Shown here piece by piece: positions 15,281-23,585 of a stretch of DNA of 64,000 bases. The notes beneath the pieces are model-generated. The model was not told the DNA's origin. It ran no database searches and saw only the letters and a program-made list of their open reading frames with translations. Each line of letters opens with the position of its first letter. The stretch's first letter is position 1. The DNA lies in the NCBI RefSeq assembly GCF_003259195.1, contig NZ_QJPK01000002.1, forward strand, positions 1-64,000, read 5' to 3'. The position numbers and the translations under genes were made by a program. The DNA is from Paracoccus sediminilitoris (GTDB taxonomy: Bacteria; Pseudomonadota; Alphaproteobacteria; Rhodobacterales; Rhodobacteraceae).

Positions 15281-16303
15281 ATGGGTTATAAAGTCGTCGT
15301 CGCAGGTGCCACCGGAAACGTGGGCCGCGAAATGCTGAACATCCTTGATGAGCGCCAGTTCCCGATTGACGAGATTGCCGTTCTGGCATCGCGTCGCAGC
15401 CAGGGAACCGAAGTCAGCTTTGGCGACAAGACTCTCAAGATCAAAGACATCGAGCAGTTCGATTTCACGGGCTGGGACATGGCGCTGTTCGCCATCGGAT
15501 CGGATGCGACCAAGAAATACGCCCCCATCGCGGCGGCGGCCGGTTGCGTCGTGATCGATAACAGCTCGCTTTATCGCTATGACCCCGATGTCCCCCTGAT
15601 CGTTCCGGAAGTGAACCCCGAGGCCATCACCGGCTATTCCAAGAAGAACATCATCGCCAACCCCAACTGCTCGACCGCGCAGATGGTTGTGGCGCTGAAG
15701 CCGCTGCATGATCGCGCCCGCATCAAGCGCGTCGTCGTCTCGACCTATCAGTCGGTGTCGGGCGGCGGCAAGGATGCCATGGACGAATTGTGGAACCAGA
15801 CCAAGGGCATGTATGTCCCGGGTCAGGAAGTCGCACCGTCGAAATTTCCCAAGCAGATCGCCTTCAACGTGATCCCGCAGATCGACGTCTTCATGGATGA
15901 CGGCTCGACCAAGGAAGAATGGAAGATGGTCGCCGAGACCAAGAAGATCATGGACAAGTCGATCAAGGTCACCGCGACCTGCGTCCGCGTCCCCGTCTTC
16001 GTCGGCCATTCCGAGGCCATCAACATCGAGTTCGAGGATTTCCTGGACGAGGACGAGGCCCGCGACATCCTGCGCGAGGCCCCCGGCATCATGGTCGTCG
16101 ACAAGCGCGAACCCGGCGGCTACACCACGCCCGTCGAATGCGTGGGCGATTTCGCCACCTTCATCAGCCGCATCCGTCAGGACGGCACGATCGAGAACGG
16201 CCTGAACATCTGGTGCGTCAGCGACAACCTGCGCAAGGGCGCGGCGCTGAACGCCGTCCAGATCGCCGAACTGCTGGGCAACAAGGTCCTGAAGAAGGGC
16301 TGA
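15281..16303 (+). CDS. asd: Aspartate-semialdehyde dehydrogenase
   Basis: Asd reduces aspartyl phosphate to aspartate semialdehyde with NADPH, the branch point to lysine/diaminopimelate, threonine and methionine. The 340-residue protein has the N-terminal NADP site VAGATGNVGREML, the catalytic cysteine in ANPNCSTAQM (Cys130) and the substrate-binding VSTYQSVSGGGK. AGGAGAAGGAG lies upstream of the start. It appears to be a single-gene transcript ending in the terminator at 16325-16370. dapB, later in the same lysine pathway, is about 6 kb away. Confidence 0.97.
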   Translation: MGYKVVVAGATGNVGREMLNILDERQFPIDEIAVLASRRSQGTEVSFGDKTLKIKDIEQFDFTGWDMALFAIGSDATKKYAPIAAAAGCVVIDNSSLYRYDPDVPLIVPEVNPEAITGYSKKNIIANPNCSTAQMVVALKPLHDRARIKRVVVSTYQSVSGGGKDAMDELWNQTKGMYVPGQEVAPSKFPKQIAFNVIPQIDVFMDDGSTKEEWKMVAETKKIMDKSIKVTATCVRVPVFVGHSEAINIEFEDFLDEDEARDILREAPGIMVVDKREPGGYTTPVECVGDFATFISRIRQDGTIENGLNIWCVSDNLRKGAALNAVQIAELLGNKVLKKG

Positions 16304-16324
16304 TCGCCCTTCGCGTCACCGGAA

Positions 16325-16370
16325 CGAAAAAAGGGGCGGCAGGCATCAGCCTTGCCGCCCCTTCCTTTCG
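16325..16370. terminator. Bidirectional terminator between asd and carbonic anhydrase
   Basis: A 10-bp stem (AAGGGGCGGC with GCCGCCCCTT) flanks a 13-base loop. The run of A on the left becomes a U-run for minus-strand transcripts from the carbonic anhydrase gene. The CCTTTC on the right gives a weaker tail for asd. Confidence 0.8.
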
Positions 16371-16385
16371 GGTGATCGCGTGGCC

Positions 16386-17033
16386 TCAGACGGCGGCCCA
16401 GGTCTTTCCCGCATCCTCGGCCTGCAGCAAGGTGCCTTCGGCGATGTCATGGACCAGGCCGTGCAGCGACAGGGTGCCCGCCTCGACGGCGCTGCGCACG
16501 AAGGGGAAGGTCATCAGGTTCTCGATCGAGACCAGGACCGCTTCCTTTTCCAGCGCGCTGACCTGCTGATCCTGCGGCAGATCCTTCACGCGCTCATAGC
16601 CGGGGCGCAGGATGTCCATCCAGCGACCGACAAAGCTGGTTTTTTCCTCCAGCTCGGGGGCCGCGCCGGAACACATGGCGTGACACCCCGCGACGCCGCC
16701 GCAGCGGGTGTGACCGACCACGATCAGATGCGCGACCTTCAGCGCCTCGACCGCGTATTCGACCGCCGCCGAGGTGCCGTGCTGCAACCCGTCGGGCGCA
16801 TGAGGCGGCACCAGGTTGGCGATGTTGCGGTGAATGAAGAATTCGCCCGAATCGGCACCGAAGATGCTGGTGACATGGACGCGGCTGTCGCAGCAGGAAA
16901 TCACCATGGCGCGGGGGCGCTGACCCTCATCGGCCAGTCGGCGGTACCAGGCATGGTTTTCCGCATGCGCCGTGGCTTTCCACCCTTGATAGCGCTTGAT
17001 CAGATATTGGGGCAACGGAGACAGGTTGTGCAT
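16386..17033 (-). CDS. Beta-class carbonic anhydrase
   Basis: This zinc enzyme interconverts CO2 and bicarbonate in the cytoplasm. The 215-residue protein has the beta-class zinc ligands Cys47 and Asp49 (SCCDSR) and His108 and Cys111 (GHTRCGG), plus the FFIHRNIANLV segment. The ATG at 17033 starts MHNLSPLPQYLI, usual for the family; the longer frame adds 49 residues without resemblance. It is convergent with asd and divergent from a small helical-protein gene. It probably supplies bicarbonate for carboxylases. Confidence 0.95.
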   Translation of the reverse strand: MHNLSPLPQYLIKRYQGWKATAHAENHAWYRRLADEGQRPRAMVISCCDSRVHVTSIFGADSGEFFIHRNIANLVPPHAPDGLQHGTSAAVEYAVEALKVAHLIVVGHTRCGGVAGCHAMCSGAAPELEEKTSFVGRWMDILRPGYERVKDLPQDQQVSALEKEAVLVSIENLMTFPFVRSAVEAGTLSLHGLVHDIAEGTLLQAEDAGKTWAAV

Positions 17034-17173
17034 CTGGAACCTCGCTTTCTGGAACAGTGCAATAGGCCGGAATTGAACCAAATTCGAGAGGTTTATTGCG
17101 CGGACGGCAAGGCTTTCTTCACGGGTTCCCGCCATCTTCCCCAAAGGAATGGCAAGACCCGACGGAGGTGCGG

Positions 17174-17551
17174 ATGGCACGGATCACGGCTTTGACGCTG
17201 GCAGAGCCTGCGCGTGTGGACAGGGCACGCGTGGCCGCAATCATGGCCGAACTGGGCGAAACCGCAGGCCAGCAGGTGATCTGCATGGCGTTGGAACAAC
17301 TGGCGGGCATCCTGGGCACGGTCGAAACCGCGCTGGCCGCGGACGACCTGGCGCAGGCCGTGGCCGAGGCCGAACGCATGTCGCGCCTGGCTTGGCAGAT
17401 CGGGCTGGTCTCGCTGGCCGGGGTGGCGATGGATCTGGGCGGGGCGGCGGAACATGGCGATCAGCCCGCCATCGCCGCCATCCGCCGCCGGCTGCAGCGG
17501 GTCGGCAACGGATCGCTGACCGCCATCTGGGACCGCGCCGCCCTGCCCTGA
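17174..17551 (+). CDS. Small helical protein, possibly a histidine-less HPt fold
   Basis: The 125-residue protein is nearly all helix by composition. The central part, with ALEQLAGILGTVETAL, AVAEAERMSRLAWQIGLVSL and a final IRRRLQRVGNGSL, resembles a histidine-phosphotransfer (HPt) four-helix bundle in spacing, but there is no histidine where HPt proteins have A-H-x-L-K-G. I therefore call it unknown, with HPt-like as a suggestion. GGAGG precedes the start at 17174. The aminopeptidase gene follows after a 68-base gap. Confidence 0.55.
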   Translation: MARITALTLAEPARVDRARVAAIMAELGETAGQQVICMALEQLAGILGTVETALAADDLAQAVAEAERMSRLAWQIGLVSLAGVAMDLGGAAEHGDQPAIAAIRRRLQRVGNGSLTAIWDRAALP

Positions 17552-17619
17552 TGGGGCGGTTGGGGTTGCGGCAGGCGGCATGGCATGTAGGCTGGCGCCG
17601 ATTTGCGAAGGAACATCAC

Positions 17620-18993
17620 ATGACGCCCGAATTCGCCCCCGCCTCTGATGCGACCCGCCCGCTCTGGCTGGTCTGGGCCGGAGAGGACCTGCCCCCCGAG
17701 GCCGAGGCCGGCACCTGGCCGCAGACCACCGGCTTTGCCGCGCAGGCGGGCCAGATCTGCCTGCTGCCGGATGGGAACGGCGGCCTGCGCGGCGCACTGA
17801 TGGGGCTGGGCGATCGGGGCCGCGCCGGGCGCGACCGCTTTCAGATCGCGCGCGCCCATGCCCTGCCCAAGGGTGACTGGCATCTGGCCCATCAGCCCGA
17901 CGGTTTCACTGCCGATCAGTTGGCGCTTGGCTGGTTGCTGGGCCAGTACCGTTTCACCCGCTATGCCGGTTCGCAGGGACAGGGCCCGCGCCTGGTCTGC
18001 CCCGAAGGCGCCGATACCGATCGCGCGCTGGCCATCGCGGGGGGCGAGTTCCTGACCCGCGACCTGATCAACACCCCTGCCAGCGACCTGGGACCCGACA
18101 AGCTGGAAACGGTCGCCCGCGCGCTGTGCAACGACCTGGGCGCCCGGATCGAGGTGACCACCGGCAAGGACCTGCTCAAGACCAATTTCCCGCTGATCCA
18201 CGCGGTCGGCCGCGCTTCGGCGAGTGAACCGCGCCTGCTGGACATCCGCATCGGCGACCAGGGACCGATGCTGACGCTGGTCGGCAAGGGGGTCTGCTAT
18301 GACACGGGCGGGCTGAACCTCAAGCCCGGTGCCTCGATGGGGCTGATGAAAAAGGACATGGGCGGGGCCGCGACCGCGCTTGGCTTGCTGAAGATGCTGG
18401 TAAAAACGGGGGCCGCGGCGGGCATCCGTCTGCGCGTGCTGATCCCCGCGGTGGAAAACAGCGTCGCGGGCAATGCCTTCCGCCCCGGCGACATCCTGAC
18501 CAGCCGCAAGGGCCTGTCGGTCGAGGTGAACAACACAGACGCCGAAGGCCGTCTGGTCCTGGCCGATGCCCTGACCTTCGGGGCCAAGGAAAGCCCCGAC
18601 CTGATGATCTCGCTGGCGACGCTGACGGGGGCCGCGCGCGTGGCCTTGGGGCCGGATGTGCCGCCCTTCTATTGCGACGACGATGCGACGGCGACAGCAC
18701 TGCAATCGGCGGCGATGCAGGTGGGCGACCCGCTGTGGCGCATGCCTTTCTGGGAACCATACGAAGCCATGATCGAACCGGGCATCGCCGATCTGGACAA
18801 TGCGCCCTCGGGCGGGATGGCAGGGTCCATCACGGCGGCGCTGTTCCTGAAGCGCTTTGCCGAAGGTGCGGGCCGCTATGCGCATCTGGACATCTATGGC
18901 TGGCAGCCCGCTGCCGCGCCTGGGCGCCCCAAGGGTGGCGTCGGCCAAGGCGCGCGGGCCATCTTGGCCGCCCTGCCGCAGATCCTGTCCTGA
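17620..18993 (+). CDS. Leucyl aminopeptidase family protein (M17)
   Basis: M17 aminopeptidases remove N-terminal residues from peptides using two metal ions. The 457-residue protein has the catalytic domain motifs VGKGVCYDTGGLNLKP, MKKDMGGAATALGLL and NTDAEGRLVLADAL, which hold the metal ligands (Lys, Asp, Asp, Asp, Glu). The N-terminal third is the smaller, poorly conserved M17_N domain. The start at 17620 is the ATG closest to the family's N-terminus and follows GAAGGAA. The next gene starts 2 bases after its stop, so they are co-transcribed; together they suit peptide and cell-wall peptide turnover. Confidence 0.92.
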   Translation: MTPEFAPASDATRPLWLVWAGEDLPPEAEAGTWPQTTGFAAQAGQICLLPDGNGGLRGALMGLGDRGRAGRDRFQIARAHALPKGDWHLAHQPDGFTADQLALGWLLGQYRFTRYAGSQGQGPRLVCPEGADTDRALAIAGGEFLTRDLINTPASDLGPDKLETVARALCNDLGARIEVTTGKDLLKTNFPLIHAVGRASASEPRLLDIRIGDQGPMLTLVGKGVCYDTGGLNLKPGASMGLMKKDMGGAATALGLLKMLVKTGAAAGIRLRVLIPAVENSVAGNAFRPGDILTSRKGLSVEVNNTDAEGRLVLADALTFGAKESPDLMISLATLTGAARVALGPDVPPFYCDDDATATALQSAAMQVGDPLWRMPFWEPYEAMIEPGIADLDNAPSGGMAGSITAALFLKRFAEGAGRYAHLDIYGWQPAAAPGRPKGGVGQGARAILAALPQILS

Positions 18994-18995
18994 TC

Positions 18996-19808
18996 ATGGA
19001 TCGTCGCCTGACCCCCGCCACCGACCGCGTCGCGCTGGAGAGCCTGCGCGGCCAGTTGGATCGCCCCGCCTATACCGCCGGACGCCCCGCGCGGCTGGCC
19101 GTGCCGCTGTCCGATCTGCTGACCGCCCCCGATGGCCGCCGCGACCGGCAGCTGGTCTTCGGCACCGACCTGACGGTGATCGAGGAGAGTGACGCTATGG
19201 TCTTCATCCAATCGGCGCTGGACGGATATTGCGGTTGGGTGCGCGCCGATGCGCTGACCCACGACCTGCCCGCGCTGACCCATCGCGTCACCGCCCCCGC
19301 CACCCATGTGTATCCCGCCGCGGACATGAAGCGGCCGGAACGCCTGTCCCTGACCCGCGGATCGCGGCTGTCGGTGACGGGGATCGCGGGCGGCTTTGCC
19401 GAACTGGCGGACGGCGGCTTCGTCCCGGCCCAGCATGTGGGCGACCAGCTGGCCGACGACCCCGTGCAGGTGGCCGAAACCATGCTGGGCACGCCCTATC
19501 TATGGGGGGGCAACAGCCGGTCGGGGATCGACTGTTCGGGGCTGGCGCAACTGGCGCTGACCGAATGCGGCATCGCCTGCCCCGGCGACAGCGACCTGCA
19601 GCGCGACGCCTTTCAGGTGACAGACGATATCCGGCGCGGCGACCTGCTGTTCTGGCCGGGCCACGTGGCCATTGCCCTGTCGCCCGACATGATGATCCAC
19701 GCGACCGCGTGGCAGATGGCGGTGATCCGCGAATCCATCCCCGATGCCATCGCCCGCATCGATGCATCAGGGGATGGGCCGTTCCAAGGCGCGCGCCGCC
19801 CAAGGTGA
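18996..19808 (+). CDS. NlpC/P60 family peptidase with SH3 domain
   Basis: The 270-residue protein has an SH3-like region (TAPDGRRDRQLVFGTDL..., about residues 45-145) followed by a C40 (NlpC/P60) domain. The catalytic cysteine is in SGIDCSGLAQ, the histidine in GHVAIAL, and YLWGGNS is conserved. The family cuts gamma-D-Glu-diaminopimelate bonds in murein peptides. No signal peptide is seen, so it may act on recycled peptides in the cytoplasm, like YkfC-type enzymes. The adjacent upstream aminopeptidase supports a murein-peptide recycling pair. Confidence 0.88.
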   Translation: MDRRLTPATDRVALESLRGQLDRPAYTAGRPARLAVPLSDLLTAPDGRRDRQLVFGTDLTVIEESDAMVFIQSALDGYCGWVRADALTHDLPALTHRVTAPATHVYPAADMKRPERLSLTRGSRLSVTGIAGGFAELADGGFVPAQHVGDQLADDPVQVAETMLGTPYLWGGNSRSGIDCSGLAQLALTECGIACPGDSDLQRDAFQVTDDIRRGDLLFWPGHVAIALSPDMMIHATAWQMAVIRESIPDAIARIDASGDGPFQGARRPR

Positions 19809-19814
19809 TGTGCG

Positions 19815-19838
19815 GTCTTCAACCTAGAGGTTGAAGAC
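19815..19838. terminator. 24-base perfect hairpin at the end of truB
   Basis: GTCTTCAACCT-AG-AGGTTGAAGAC forms 11-bp arms and lies between the convergent stops of the NlpC gene and truB, overlapping the truB stop codon and its VFNL codons. It has no T-run, so it may act as a bidirectional mRNA 3' end or processing barrier rather than a classic terminator. Confidence 0.5.
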
Positions 19839-20717
19839 GCGTTCCGGCTGGACCGTGCCGCCCTGATAGCGGCCGATGCAGACCGGCCCCGTGGCGTCCG
19901 CGACCCAGACCAGCTCGCCCCATTCGGCGCCGTTGGTCACTTCGCCCGGGTTGCCGTTGCGAATGCGGGTCGCACCTTCGGGCGTGGCGCGCAGCATCGG
20001 CAGGTCGGTCAGGCCGGTTTCCAGCGGCAGCAGCTGGCTTTCCAGCCATTCCTGCGCCTCGCGGTCGATCTTGTCGAAGGCGACGCCGTTCTCGGCCTCG
20101 AAGGGGCCGGACCAGGTGCGGCGCAGATGCGCGACATGGCCCAGACAGCCAAGCGCGCGGCCCAGGTCGCGCGCGATCGAGCGGACATACCCGCCCTTGC
20201 CGCAGACCATTTCCAGCCGCGCGGTGTTGTCGTCGGCATCCAGCATCTTCAGGCTCTCGACCCACAAGGGGCGGGCAGCCAGTTCCATCTCGATGCCCTC
20301 GCGGGCCAGGTCATAGGCGCGTTCGCCATCGACCTTGACGGCGGAATAGGCGGGCGGGATCTGCATGATCTCGCCCGTAAAGGCGGCCAATGCCTCCTGC
20401 ACCTGATCGCGCGTCGGGCGCGCATCGGCGCTCTTGACCACATCGCCAGACGCATCGTCGGTGGCCGTTTCCGACCCCCAGTTCACCACGAAGTCATAGC
20501 ATTTCAGCGCATCGGTGATGACCGGGACGGTCTTGGTCGCCTCGCCCAGGGCCACGGCCAGAACGCCCGTCGCATCGGGGTCCAGCGTCCCCGCATGGCC
20601 CGCCTTCTTGGCGTCCAGCGCCCACCGCACCTTCGCCACGACCGAGGTCGATGTGATCCCTGCGGGTTTGTCCACGATCAGCCAGCCATTGACCTCACGG
20701 CCCTTCTTGCGCGCCAT
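19824..20717 (-). CDS. truB: tRNA pseudouridine(55) synthase TruB
   Basis: TruB makes pseudouridine 55 in the T-loop of tRNAs. The 297-residue protein shows the catalytic aspartate in [13 protein letters not shown], the N-terminal [17 protein letters not shown] motif (here [17 protein letters not shown]) and the [12 protein letters not shown] signature. The C-terminal part is PUA-like. The ATG at 20717 replaces a longer start that adds 19 non-homologous residues. It is in line with rbfA on the minus strand, but an unrelated gene lies between them; rbfA-truB adjacency is usual. Confidence 0.96.
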   Translation of the reverse strand: MARKKGREVNGWLIVDKPAGITSTSVVAKVRWALDAKKAGHAGTLDPDATGVLAVALGEATKTVPVITDALKCYDFVVNWGSETATDDASGDVVKSADARPTRDQVQEALAAFTGEIMQIPPAYSAVKVDGERAYDLAREGIEMELAARPLWVESLKMLDADDNTARLEMVCGKGGYVRSIARDLGRALGCLGHVAHLRRTWSGPFEAENGVAFDKIDREAQEWLESQLLPLETGLTDLPMLRATPEGATRIRNGNPGEVTNGAEWGELVWVADATGPVCIGRYQGGTVQPERVFNL

Positions 20718-20786
20718 CCGAAACTCCTGAAAATCAAGGGGCGGGGGGATAGCCCCGCCTGAGGTTGCCGTCAACCGGCCACGACG

Positions 20787-21542
20787 TCAGTCCTGTCCGA
20801 CCAGACCGATGATCGGCCCCATGCTGCGCCCGAAATCGGCACGGTTGACCGACGGGGCGTAAAGCCGCGAAATCGACCCGTCGAAATAGAGCGCATCGCG
20901 CGCGCCCAGCCCGTCGCGGAACAGGCGGCCAAATTCATGGAATGTCACCGGACGGTTGGAAATGGCGAACCAGGCCGTCTGCCCGTCGGGTGATACGCCG
21001 ACCCCGTTCCGGATATAGCGGCTGTCGCTGTCTTTCAGGAAACGCGGATGCAGGTCGCCATCCACCACCAGCATCGGCCCCGATTGGGTGGCGATGCGGC
21101 AGTCGGGGCGGAGATCCGCGAAGGCGCGGGATTCGATCACCTGGAAGGGACGCGCGCCGCCCGCACAGAAGACACCGTTCGGCAGCAGGCCGAAATTGCC
21201 ATCACTGGCGCCGGTGACGATGGGCGAGAGTTCCTCTCCATCGATGACCAGCAGGCCCACGGGGCGGTAATCGGGGTGGAACATCCCCGCATTCATCGCA
21301 AAGCCAAGCGCTTGGCCCTCGCGCAGGCTGCGCCGGATATTGGCGAAATTGCGTAGCGGCTTGCCGTCCGGGCCGTCCTGCCACAGGCGCAGGTCGCCCT
21401 GATCGGCGGCGGGCACGGTGCAGATCACATAGCCCTGTCCATCATGATCGACGCGGTCGCAGGTGGCGGCCCCCGCCGGGATCGCCAGCGCGACCAGCAT
21501 GCCAAAAGCCACCGCAAGACGGCGCGGCAGATCAGCGATCAT
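20787..21542 (-). CDS. Phosphodiester glycosidase family protein, exported
   Basis: The 251-residue protein belongs to the NAGPA-like phosphodiester glycosidase family: FAMNAGMFHPDYRPVGLLV, NGVFCAGG, TQSGPMLVVDG and RNGVGVSPDGQ are in the usual order. A signal peptide (LPRRLAVAFGMLVALAIPAGA) puts it in the periplasm. The family can hydrolyse GlcNAc-alpha-phosphodiesters; the local substrate is unknown. The ATG at 21542 lies inside the end of rbfA (11-base overlap) and follows GAGGAAG. Three-gene order rbfA-this-truB suggests co-transcription with RNA-maturation genes, an odd pairing. Confidence 0.85.
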   Translation of the reverse strand: MIADLPRRLAVAFGMLVALAIPAGAATCDRVDHDGQGYVICTVPAADQGDLRLWQDGPDGKPLRNFANIRRSLREGQALGFAMNAGMFHPDYRPVGLLVIDGEELSPIVTGASDGNFGLLPNGVFCAGGARPFQVIESRAFADLRPDCRIATQSGPMLVVDGDLHPRFLKDSDSRYIRNGVGVSPDGQTAWFAISNRPVTFHEFGRLFRDGLGARDALYFDGSISRLYAPSVNRADFGRSMGPIIGLVGQD

Positions 21543-21963
21543 CGTCTTCCTCGGACGCATCGTCGTCGGGAGCCTCGACGTCGCGGCGCACGCGTTCATC
21601 CTCGAACAGGCGGCGGGTGTCGTCCATGCGGTCGAAGGTTTCGTCCAGCTGGAAGACCAGCTGGGGCGCGAATTTCAGCGTCATGCCCTTGACGATCAGG
21701 TGCCGCAGTTCGGGCGTGTTGCGCCGCAGCGCCGCCAGGGCGTCCTGCGCGTCGCGCCCGCCCAGGGGCAGGACATAGGCCGTCGCCACCTTGAGGTCGT
21801 TCGACATGCGAACCTCGCCCACGGTGATGGAATGCCGATTCAGATCCGGGTCATGCACATCCGCGCGCATGAGCACGTCGGAAAGGCTGCGGCGGATCAC
21901 TTCGCCCACCCGCAGCTGACGCTGCGACGGGCCACGATCTTGGGAATTGCGGTTCTGTGCCAT
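21532..21963 (-). CDS. rbfA: Ribosome-binding factor A
   Basis: RbfA helps mature the 30S subunit and 16S rRNA 5' end, notably in the cold. The 143-residue protein has a KH-like fold: QLRVGEVIRRSLSDVL, VGEVRMSNDLKVATAYVLPLG and LKFAPQLVFQLDETFDRMDDTRRL are characteristic. The acidic tail (DDDASEEDDDR) is longer than in Escherichia coli. The start at 21963 (MAQNRN) is preferred over an upstream in-frame GTG/ATG. It is divergent from dapB with about 70 bases between. Confidence 0.95.
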   Translation of the reverse strand: MAQNRNSQDRGPSQRQLRVGEVIRRSLSDVLMRADVHDPDLNRHSITVGEVRMSNDLKVATAYVLPLGGRDAQDALAALRRNTPELRHLIVKGMTLKFAPQLVFQLDETFDRMDDTRRLFEDERVRRDVEAPDDDASEEDDDR

Positions 21964-22036
21964 GCGCCCCGATGTAGGGGGTCGCGGGCCGGCCCGCAAC
22001 GGGATATGACGCTGTAAAAGCCAACAGGGGTGACAG

Positions 22037-22876
22037 ATGAGCGATTTTCAGAACACCGACGCACCGACCCGCCCCGGGATCGTGGTCACGGGCGCATCGG
22101 GCCGCATGGGGCAGATGCTGATCCGGCTGATCCTGGACAACCCGCAGGTCCGGCTGGCGGGTGCGCTGGAACGCGCGGGCCATGACTGGATCGGCCAGGA
22201 TGTCGGGCAGGCCATGGGCGGCGCGCCGGTGGGTGTCGCGGTCACCGACGATGCGGTGACGGCCATCGCGCAGGCACAGGCGGTGATCGACTTCACCGCC
22301 CCCGACGCGACCGTGGCCTTTGCCGAACTGACCGCCCAGGCCCGCGCCGTGCATGTCATCGGCACCACCGGCATGGAACAGCGCCATCTGGACCATCTGG
22401 CCGCCGCCGCCCGTCATGCCCCCATCATCCGCGCCGGCAACATGAGCCTGGGCGTCAACCTGCTGGTGGGTCTGACGCGCAAGGTCGCCGCCGCCTTGGG
22501 CACCGATTGGGACATCGAGGTGGTCGAAACCCATCACCGCCACAAGGTCGACGCGCCCTCGGGCACCGCGCTGATGCTGGGCAAGGCCGCCGCCGAGGGA
22601 CGCGGCGCCGATTTGGACGCCCTGCGCACCCCCGCCCGCGAAGGTATCACCGGCGCGCGCGAAACCGGCAGCATCGGGTTTTCCGCCATCCGCGGCGGCG
22701 ATGTGGTAGGCGAACATGACGTGATCTTCGCCGCCGACGGCGAACGCATCGTGCTGCGCCATCTGGCCACCGACCGCGCAATCTTTGCCCGCGGGGCCAT
22801 CCGCGCGGCGATCTGGGGTCAGGACAAGGGTCCGGGCGAATACGACATGATGGATGTGCTGGGCCTGCCGGGCTGA
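22037..22876 (+). CDS. dapB: 4-hydroxy-tetrahydrodipicolinate reductase
   Basis: DapB reduces hydroxy-tetrahydrodipicolinate with NAD(P)H in the lysine/diaminopimelate pathway. The 279-residue protein has the nucleotide-binding [13 protein letters not shown], the FTAPDAT and GTTGM motifs, and the substrate loop [16 protein letters not shown] with catalytic His and Lys. AGGGGTGA precedes the start. A single gene here, its product shares metabolites with asd at 15281. No terminator is obvious after the stop; the convergent SH3 gene ends 8 bases later. Confidence 0.97.
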   Translation: MSDFQNTDAPTRPGIVVTGASGRMGQMLIRLILDNPQVRLAGALERAGHDWIGQDVGQAMGGAPVGVAVTDDAVTAIAQAQAVIDFTAPDATVAFAELTAQARAVHVIGTTGMEQRHLDHLAAAARHAPIIRAGNMSLGVNLLVGLTRKVAAALGTDWDIEVVETHHRHKVDAPSGTALMLGKAAAEGRGADLDALRTPAREGITGARETGSIGFSAIRGGDVVGEHDVIFAADGERIVLRHLATDRAIFARGAIRAAIWGQDKGPGEYDMMDVLGLPG

Positions 22877-22884
22877 CCGGCCCT

Positions 22885-23481
22885 TCAGGGATGGATCGAA
22901 CAGCAGCCGCGCAGCAGCGTGTGGCTGTCGCCATCGATCACGACCAGTGCCTGCAGCCCGAACAGCCGGTCCGACATGCCGTCCGAACAGATCTGCGGCG
23001 TGGTGGTCAGGGTCATCCCCGGTGCCGTCACGGCGCGGGTCGGGTCGCGAAAGACCCCGGTGGACAGCACGGCCCGCAGCGGGCGCATGTCGTCGGGCAG
23101 GCCGGGCATGGCGGTCACCAGCTGATCGCCCTGCGGGATGACCGTCCAGAAGGGCTCGGTCCCGAAGCATTGCCAGCCCGCGGGCAGGGCGTTCTCCTCC
23201 CAGACATCGGTGCGATAATGCATGAACTGCATCGATACCCAGCCCGACCCCTCGCCCGTATTGACCCGGCCCCAGCCCCGGCGTTCCTCGACCACCTCGA
23301 CGCGGGTGGCCTCGGGGGCAAGCGTGCCGATGATGGGGGCGCTGCCGTTCGGATCGGCGCGGATGTTCAGCACGTCGTCCGGCGCGACGCGGGTCACGTC
23401 GAACAGCGTGGGCAGGATATATTCCTGCGTGGCCAGCGCGGGCGTGGCCGACAGCATCAGGGCAAGGGCGGTGCGGATCAT
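22885..23481 (-). CDS. Exported SH3 domain protein
   Basis: The 198-residue protein has a signal peptide (RTALALMLSATPALA), then a bacterial SH3 domain at about residues 30-95 (VLNIRADPNGSAPIIGTL ... GRVNTGEGSGWVSMQFM), then a C-terminal domain with GTEPFWTV and CSDGMSD..LFG resembling the COG3650 type. The SH3 part may bind cell-wall peptides. GGAGAAG precedes the start. It is convergent with dapB. Role unknown beyond the periplasm. Confidence 0.8.
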   Translation of the reverse strand: MIRTALALMLSATPALATQEYILPTLFDVTRVAPDDVLNIRADPNGSAPIIGTLAPEATRVEVVEERRGWGRVNTGEGSGWVSMQFMHYRTDVWEENALPAGWQCFGTEPFWTVIPQGDQLVTAMPGLPDDMRPLRAVLSTGVFRDPTRAVTAPGMTLTTTPQICSDGMSDRLFGLQALVVIDGDSHTLLRGCCSIHP

Positions 23482-23585
23482 CGGTTCTTCTCCTTTGCTG
23501 TCAGCCTAGCGCGCGCCGGGTGGCGCCGCATCCCACGGTTTCTTGACCTGTTCCCCCCGGCGTTCCAAGCGGCTAGAACCATCCC

